Below are positions 38,040 through 42,706 of a DNA stretch of 42,706 nt, piece after piece. A program made the position numbers and the translations under genes. Source of the stretch: a virus. Position 1 is the first letter of the stretch, and every line of letters begins with the position of its first letter. The stretch is taken from positions 1 through 42,706 of IMG/VR virus record IMGVR_UViG_3300025138_000087; one strand, given 5' to 3'. The notes under the pieces are model-generated. The model was given only the letters and a program-made list of their open reading frames with translations, was not told the DNA's origin and made no database searches.

Positions 38040-38042
38040 CGG
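38026..38042 (+). other. Perfect hairpin over the stop codon before the scaffold gene
   Basis: CCGTTAC-AGC-GTAACGG: a 7-bp perfect stem with a 3-nt loop. It includes the stop TAA of the 109-aa gene. No T run follows. A GC-rich untranslated stretch of 54 nt then leads to the scaffold gene. It may protect or process the capsid message. Confidence 0.4.
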
Positions 38043-38093
38043 CCCTGCATATAGGGGGCGACCTGAATCCAACAGCACCCCAAAGGAGAATAA

Positions 38094-38942
38094 ATGGAAA
38101 AAAACGAACAAGACTCTACTGTTGTAGAAGAACAAAATTCCCAAGCAACAGAAGAACTCGCAACTCCAAGTCCGTATAAGCATCCGAGTAGGAACTTAAT
38201 GGGCAAGGAAGTCGAAACAACAGCTACCGAGGAATCTAAGGAAGAAACTGACGAGAAGAAACCTAAAGAGGACCGCCCTGTAGGAGTAGAAGATGCCGCT
38301 TTTAAGAAGCGATATGACGATTTAAAACGGCATTATGATGAGACAATATCTAAGCACAAAGATGAAGTTTTTAAACTTAAGAAAGAAAAGGAAGCAGTTG
38401 CTTCTCAACCTATTTTTAAATCTAAAGAAGATTTAGAAGAGTGGAGAAAAGACTATCCTGATATGTATGATTCTGTTATGCAATTAACTACAGAAGCTAC
38501 TATGAAATCTCAACAAGAAATGGAAGAACAACTGTTGGAAATAAAAAAACAACAATCTTCTTTATCTAGAGATAGAGCAGAAGTAGAACTTGCTAAGAAG
38601 CATCCAGACTTTAAAGATATTCGTGAAAGCGGAGATTTTCATGACTGGGCTTCTGTACAGGATAATACAGTACAATCTTGGCTTTATGATAATAGTGACA
38701 ATCCAAAATCTGCAGCACGTGCAATTGATTTGTACAAGTATGACAGAGGACTTTCTAATAAGAAGGTAAACTATGATGCAAAGAAAGAAGCAGCGAAAGC
38801 AGTTTCTAAAACTAAAGTATCTGAAACACCAACTGATAAGAAACAATGGACTTGGGCAGCTATTAAATCCATGAAACCAGATGAGTACTCTAAGTTTGAA
38901 GCTGACATTGATAAGGCTCATAGAGAAGGTCGCATCGTATAA
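38094..38942 (+). CDS. Scaffold protein
   Basis: A 282-aa, very charged protein: acidic disordered start (EQDSTVVEEQNSQATEELA), a long coiled coil at about 75-165 (DDLKRHYDETISKHKDEVFK and others), then a helical end with basic residues. A coiled-coil acidic protein directly before the major capsid gene is the typical scaffold. Ribosome site AAAGGAGAATAAATG. Confidence 0.8.
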   Translation: MEKNEQDSTVVEEQNSQATEELATPSPYKHPSRNLMGKEVETTATEESKEETDEKKPKEDRPVGVEDAAFKKRYDDLKRHYDETISKHKDEVFKLKKEKEAVASQPIFKSKEDLEEWRKDYPDMYDSVMQLTTEATMKSQQEMEEQLLEIKKQQSSLSRDRAEVELAKKHPDFKDIRESGDFHDWASVQDNTVQSWLYDNSDNPKSAARAIDLYKYDRGLSNKKVNYDAKKEAAKAVSKTKVSETPTDKKQWTWAAIKSMKPDEYSKFEADIDKAHREGRIV

Positions 38943-38996
38943 ACAGTTAACTCATATCAATTTTAATAATAACTAATAAATAATAGGAGAAAAAAG

Positions 38997-39914
38997 ATGG
39001 CTTTTGATAAAGTATCAGGTAATAATAATCTAGCTAACGGAAACTTTAGCCCGATTATCTATTCCCAAAAAGTCCAGAAGTTCTTTCGTACCGCATCAGT
39101 AATAGAAGCAATTACTAATACTGACTATGCAGGTGAGATTGAAGCTTATGGAGACACAGTAAACATCATAAAAGAACCTACTATTTCTGTTAGTGCGTAC
39201 TCAAGAGGAGCAGTTGTTGATGCACAAGATATCACCGATGACCAAATCCAATTGACTGTCGACCAAGCAAACGCATTTTCTTTTAAAGTTGATGACATTG
39301 AGGAAAGACATTCCCATGTTAACTTTGAAAGTGTTGCAACTTCTTCTGGTGCTTATGCACTTAAGAACGCTTATGACAAAAACGTAATCGCAGCAATGGT
39401 AGCAGGTGTAAGTTCAGCTTCACCTGACCACTTACTAGGAGCAGACTCAGGCTCTGGAGAAGACCAAGATGTAGGTTTTGCTTCAGGCGAAATTGACCCA
39501 GTTGACACAATCTCTAAAGTAAATAGATTGTTAAACGCATCTGATGTACCAGAAGAGAACCGATGGTTCTTAGGTGGTCCAGAATTTGTGGAGCAATTAG
39601 GTCAAGCATCTAGCAAACTAATGAGTGACACTACAGGTAACGCAACACCATTAAGAAATGGTAAAGTTATCGGTGGTAAGATTATGAACATGGACGTATA
39701 TATGACAAACAACTTTGCTACAAGCTCAACTGCGAGTTTTTTCAAAGTATTAGGTGGTCATATGTCATCTACAGCGACAGCTAATCACATCGCAAAGATT
39801 GAAGTTATCAGACACCCTGAAACTTTTTCTGATGTAGTTAGAGGTCTTCATGTATTTGGAAGAAAAGTATTAAGAGACAATGCTCTCGTTCTTTCACATA
39901 TCAAAATAGACTAA
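38997..39914 (+). CDS. Major capsid protein
   Basis: A 305-aa protein with the HK97/P22-like coat pattern of this phage group: FSPIIYSQKVQKFFRTASVI at the start, EAYGDTVNIIKEP, DQIQLTVDQANAFSFKVDDI, and a hydrophobic end with HVFGRKVLRDNAL. It stands directly after the scaffold and has a strong ribosome site (AATAGGAGAAAAAAGATG). The reading frame uses more C/G third positions than its neighbours, as expected for a highly expressed gene. Confidence 0.9.
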   Translation: MAFDKVSGNNNLANGNFSPIIYSQKVQKFFRTASVIEAITNTDYAGEIEAYGDTVNIIKEPTISVSAYSRGAVVDAQDITDDQIQLTVDQANAFSFKVDDIEERHSHVNFESVATSSGAYALKNAYDKNVIAAMVAGVSSASPDHLLGADSGSGEDQDVGFASGEIDPVDTISKVNRLLNASDVPEENRWFLGGPEFVEQLGQASSKLMSDTTGNATPLRNGKVIGGKIMNMDVYMTNNFATSSTASFFKVLGGHMSSTATANHIAKIEVIRHPETFSDVVRGLHVFGRKVLRDNALVLSHIKID

Positions 39915-39931
39915 TAGGAGGAAATGATTAA

Positions 39932-40405
39932 ATGGGAACTTTAACAGTATCAGGTAATACAGGAACTCCTGTAGCTTTACCCGTAGGTAAGAATGTCAGA
40001 AGTGTAACACAAATAGTAGACTTTTCTAAGATTACTAACGCAACTGGCGATGTTATCCAAGTATTCGAAGTACCGGCAAATACATTATGTATGTATGCAG
40101 GACTAGATGTACTTACTGCAGATGGTGCAGGTAACTCTGGAACATTATCACTTGGTGATGGTGCGGATGTGGATGCTTTTGTAACAGCATCGACACCAAC
40201 AGCAGGTATGGAAGTAACACGAGCTCAAGCAGGTGATAGTTCATTAGGAACAACATCTATTGGCTATCGTTACTATGCAGCAGCAGACACTATTGACTTA
40301 GTGATTGCCACCGGAGCAATTGATGCAAGAGTGCGTGTATTCGCAATTCTAGCTGATTGTGATGGCGAAGGCGATGCAGAAGCAATGAAGGTATCAATCT
40401 CATAA
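39932..40405 (+). CDS. Capsid decoration-like protein, 157 aa
   Basis: A beta-rich 157-aa protein: TLTVSGNTGTPVALPVGKNV, several Gly/Thr/Asp-rich strands, and VRVFAILADCDGEG near the end. Small Gly-rich beta proteins directly after the capsid gene are usually head decoration or head-tail proteins. It has a good ribosome site (AATAGGAGGAAATGATTAAATG). It is followed by a terminator-like hairpin. Confidence 0.6.
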   Translation: MGTLTVSGNTGTPVALPVGKNVRSVTQIVDFSKITNATGDVIQVFEVPANTLCMYAGLDVLTADGAGNSGTLSLGDGADVDAFVTASTPTAGMEVTRAQAGDSSLGTTSIGYRYYAAADTIDLVIATGAIDARVRVFAILADCDGEGDAEAMKVSIS

Positions 40406-40419
40406 TATGAGGTTATGTA

Positions 40420-40443
40420 GGGAGGGGTTTTATAGCCCCTCTC
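40420..40443 (+). terminator. Terminator-like hairpin after the capsid genes
   Basis: GGGAGGGG-loop-CCCCTCTC with G-U/G-C extension, followed by TTAAAAA rather than a clean T run. It would limit readthrough from the capsid genes to the tail genes and so give more capsid message. Confidence 0.55.
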
Positions 40444-40449
40444 TTAAAA

Positions 40450-40716
40450 ATGAAATTTTTTATAACTTTAATTATACTTTTTAATGGAGAAGTAACTCCT
40501 AAAATATTTACATATCAATTTATAGATTTTACAGAATACAAAGTTTGTGAAGTTTTTATAAATGAAAAAAAGAATTTACTAAAACAAACAATAGAACATC
40601 AATTTTCTAATGATAAAGTACATAGCAGTATGGTAGCATGTATGACAGATAAAGAGGTTGAAAATCTTAGACAACAAACTCAGGGTAAAAAATGGCAACA
40701 ACAAGAACATATTTAG
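40450..40716 (+). CDS. Small secreted protein, 88 aa
   Basis: A hydrophobic start (MKFFITLIILFNG) looks like a signal peptide; the mature part is charged and has two Cys (KVCEVF, VACMTD), which could form a disulfide. It lies between the capsid and tail genes and overlaps the tail adaptor start by 25 nt. An exported phage protein at this place may be an inserted accessory gene. No family is recognised. Confidence 0.55.
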   Translation: MKFFITLIILFNGEVTPKIFTYQFIDFTEYKVCEVFINEKKNLLKQTIEHQFSNDKVHSSMVACMTDKEVENLRQQTQGKKWQQQEHI

Positions 40717-41825
40717 AATTAACTAACTTTGTATTAAATGAATTGAATGAAGTGGAACTTACAAGTTCTAACTTTAGTTCAAGCAGAGGTGTACAAACTT
40801 CTACTAAAAATTTTATTAATAAAGCTATTAATGATTTATATATGGCAGAAATTGAGTGGCCTTGGTTACATACAGATGGTACTCAAGTTGCAGTAACCGG
40901 ACAACAAGAATATGATTTCCCCACAGCATTTAGAAAAGCAAACTTTGATTCTTTTAGAATAGCACCTACTAATTTAATTACTAATGGTGAATTTACATCT
41001 AATATAAATAGTTGGACTACAATAGCAGGGGATGGCAGTGCAGCTTATAATTCCACAGGTAATGGTAGATTAAGATTAAATGATTATGCAGCACATCAAT
41101 CTATATCAACTATTGTAGGAGAAACATATAGTATATCCGTTAGAGCCTTAGACACAAATTCTACAGGACAAGCTTTTAAAGTACAAGTAGGAACTGCAGC
41201 AGAAGGAACACAAAATTTAAATACTACTATTACAGTAACAGATTTTGGTAATGGTAAAATATTATCAACAACATTTACAGCAACTGCAGCTACAACTTTT
41301 ATAACTTTAAATAATCCAAGCACAGCCACTAATATGGATGTAGATTATGTAAGAGTTAAAAGACAAGAAGAAGCAATTAAATTAAAACCCATGACTTATG
41401 ATGGATTTTTACAAGGTGCATTTAGAAAAGATGTAGCAGCTAATGATTCACAATATGGAAAACCCTTATTTGTATATAGAACACCTGACCATAAAAGTTT
41501 TGGATTATCACCAATACCTAAGTTTGATGATTACACAGTATTTTATGAATATTATAAAACACATACAGAGTTATCAGCACATGGTGATACAATGGATTTA
41601 CCAGATATCTATGCAGATGTAATAGTTAATAGAGCAAAATATTATTTATATAAATTAAGAAATGATGTACCTATGGCTAATATATCTAATGCAGAATATG
41701 AAGAAGGTGTTAGAAGAATTAGAACTGAAATGTTAAATCATATTGAATATATGAAAGATACTAGAGTTAATCTTAATACTTCTAATAGAACAACAAGCAA
41801 CACTTCAGTATTAACTGTAACATAA
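40692..41825 (+). CDS. Tail tubular A-like adaptor (gp11-type) with carbohydrate-binding-like insert
   Basis: A 377-aa adaptor. The N-terminal part (LELTNFVLNELNEVELTSSN; INDLYMAEIEWPWLHTDG) and the C-terminal part (PLFVYRTPDHKSFGLSPIPK; ADVIVNRAKYYLYKLRND) match the T7 gp11-type tail adaptor. Residues about 93-224 form an insert that starts NLITNGEFTSNINSWT, contains VGETYSISVRA, and ends MDVDYVRVKR. This is the jelly-roll pattern of CBM4/9-like carbohydrate-binding domains. The insert may decorate the tail neck or bind host polysaccharide. Confidence 0.8.
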   Translation: MATTRTYLELTNFVLNELNEVELTSSNFSSSRGVQTSTKNFINKAINDLYMAEIEWPWLHTDGTQVAVTGQQEYDFPTAFRKANFDSFRIAPTNLITNGEFTSNINSWTTIAGDGSAAYNSTGNGRLRLNDYAAHQSISTIVGETYSISVRALDTNSTGQAFKVQVGTAAEGTQNLNTTITVTDFGNGKILSTTFTATAATTFITLNNPSTATNMDVDYVRVKRQEEAIKLKPMTYDGFLQGAFRKDVAANDSQYGKPLFVYRTPDHKSFGLSPIPKFDDYTVFYEYYKTHTELSAHGDTMDLPDIYADVIVNRAKYYLYKLRNDVPMANISNAEYEEGVRRIRTEMLNHIEYMKDTRVNLNTSNRTTSNTSVLTVT

Positions 41826-41826
41826 T

Positions 41827-42706
41827 ATGGCAGCAACACAACCTTCAGTAGTAAGTTTAGGCGGAGGATTAATCTTAAACAAAGATGTGTTCTCTATGTC
41901 TCCGGGAGAAGCTTTACAATTAAGTAATTTTGAACCAGACATTGAAGGCGGTTATAAAAAAATATTAGGCACTACAAAATATAATACTAACATAGTTCCT
42001 CAAGTATCAGTTTCATCAGAAAGAGTTGTTATGTCTGCTATTTTTAATGATGTAGTATTAGCAGCTAGAGGTGGTAGTATTCATAGAGGAAGTTCAGGTA
42101 GTGGTAGTTGGACATCTACTATTACAAGTTTAGGAACACCTACTAGAGATTATGAATTTAGAGAGTTTAATTTTGATGGTACTGATAATATTATTATTAC
42201 CACAGGAACTTCTAATCCACAAATATTAAATAGTTCTTTTAGTGCTAGTGTAGTTAATGCGACAGGTACAGCAAGTTTTAAATTTGTAGAAGTATTTAAA
42301 AATCATATATTTTTTGCAGGTGATGCTAGTAATAAACAACAACTTAGTTTTATGGGGCCTACACAAACTAATGACTTTACAGCAAATAATGGCGGTGGAG
42401 TAATTAAAGTAGATACAGAAATTGTAGGTATTAAAACATTTCGTGATACTTTATTTATATTTGGTAAAGATAAAATATTTAAATTAACTGGTACAAGTTT
42501 GGCCAACTTTGCAATACAAGCAGTTACAAGAAAAATAGGTTGTATAGATGGTGGAAGTATTCAAGAATTTGCAGGTGATATTATATTCTTAGCACCTGAT
42601 GGATTAAGAACTATTGCAGGTACAGATAGAATTGATGATATAGAATTAGGTACTGTATCAAAACAAATACAAACAAGAATTTCTGATATAACAACACACA
42701 ATATTA
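41827..42706 (+). CDS. Tail tubular B-like (gp12-type) protein, 3' end outside window
   Basis: The first 293 residues are visible and the frame is still open at the window end. The start SLGGGLILNKDVFSMSPGEA, then LSNFEPDIEGGYKKILGT, is the usual beginning of gp12-type nozzle proteins of podoviruses. Beta-propeller-like repeats follow (FVEVFKNHIFFAGD; KTFRDTLFIFGKDKIFKLTG). It follows the adaptor after one base. Family members usually have 700 or more residues, so more than half may be missing. Confidence 0.8.
   Translation, partial: MAATQPSVVSLGGGLILNKDVFSMSPGEALQLSNFEPDIEGGYKKILGTTKYNTNIVPQVSVSSERVVMSAIFNDVVLAARGGSIHRGSSGSGSWTSTITSLGTPTRDYEFREFNFDGTDNIIITTGTSNPQILNSSFSASVVNATGTASFKFVEVFKNHIFFAGDASNKQQLSFMGPTQTNDFTANNGGGVIKVDTEIVGIKTFRDTLFIFGKDKIFKLTGTSLANFAIQAVTRKIGCIDGGSIQEFAGDIIFLAPDGLRTIAGTDRIDDIELGTVSKQIQTRISDITTHNI

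Noticed and set aside
1-42706. tRNA genes, integrase, lysogeny repressor, phage RNA polymerase
   Set aside because: I looked for cloverleaf-type sequences and for the motifs of these proteins and saw none; part of the genome is outside the window.

Overview
The window reads as about 43 kb of a lytic, short-tailed, AT-rich marine bacteriophage. Both ends cut through genes: an acidic protein is open at the left edge and a T7 gp12-like tail protein at the right edge. It is therefore part of a larger genome, probably from a circular or circularly permuted assembly. Low GC, the marine-phage gene families and a family-A DNA polymerase with a DnaJ-type zinc module between its exonuclease and polymerase parts point to an HMO-2011-like podovirus. 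By inference the host is a streamlined marine alphaproteobacterium of the SAR116/SAR11 type. I see no integrase, no lysogeny repressor, no phage RNA polymerase, no tRNA and no CRISPR array.

Layout. (1) 1-9881, plus strand: end of the late operon, with two membrane/coiled-coil proteins, an Ala/Gln/Asn-rich protein, several probable internal virion (ejection) proteins including one of 1225 aa, then a holin-like protein and a lysozyme-like endolysin, closed by an intrinsic terminator at the convergence point. (2) 9882-24559, minus strand: early and replication genes. From right to left these are about 25 very small early genes in short units with their own promoters and terminators, then a GP88-type protein, primase, RecA-fold helicase, DNA polymerase, ssDNA-binding-like protein, a Cas4/RecB-like nuclease, a second small nuclease and a DUF3310 protein. 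One small plus-strand transcription unit (19576-19955) is embedded here. (3) 24560-25408: an 849-bp divergent non-coding region with an exact DnaA box, repeated palindromic elements, G7 runs and a strong rightward promoter. It is the best candidate for origin and control region. (4) 25409-29886, plus strand: a GIY-YIG-like ORF without a normal start codon, an arginyl/leucyl-transferase-like protein, and a dense cluster of small Lys/Arg-rich proteins plus a one-EF-hand microprotein. (5) 30017-42706, plus strand: Hsp20, small and large terminase, portal with an overprinted second gene, scaffold, capsid, decoration-like protein, tail adaptor with a carbohydrate-binding-like insert, and the start of the gp12-like tail protein.

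How the parts work together. Replication uses a primase/helicase/PolA set with an exonuclease and an SSB-like protein. Early promoters look like host sigma70 sites, and several place the predicted transcript start on the ATG itself, giving leaderless mRNAs. The late strand packages DNA (TerS/TerL/portal), builds the head with Hsp20 and scaffold, adds tail and ejection proteins, and ends in lysis. The most promising new material is the overprinted gene at the portal 3' end, the tRNA-dependent aminoacyltransferase-like protein, the GIY-YIG ORF that may need a -1 frameshift, the duplicated rightward promoter with its embedded mini-operon, and the cluster of basic microproteins.
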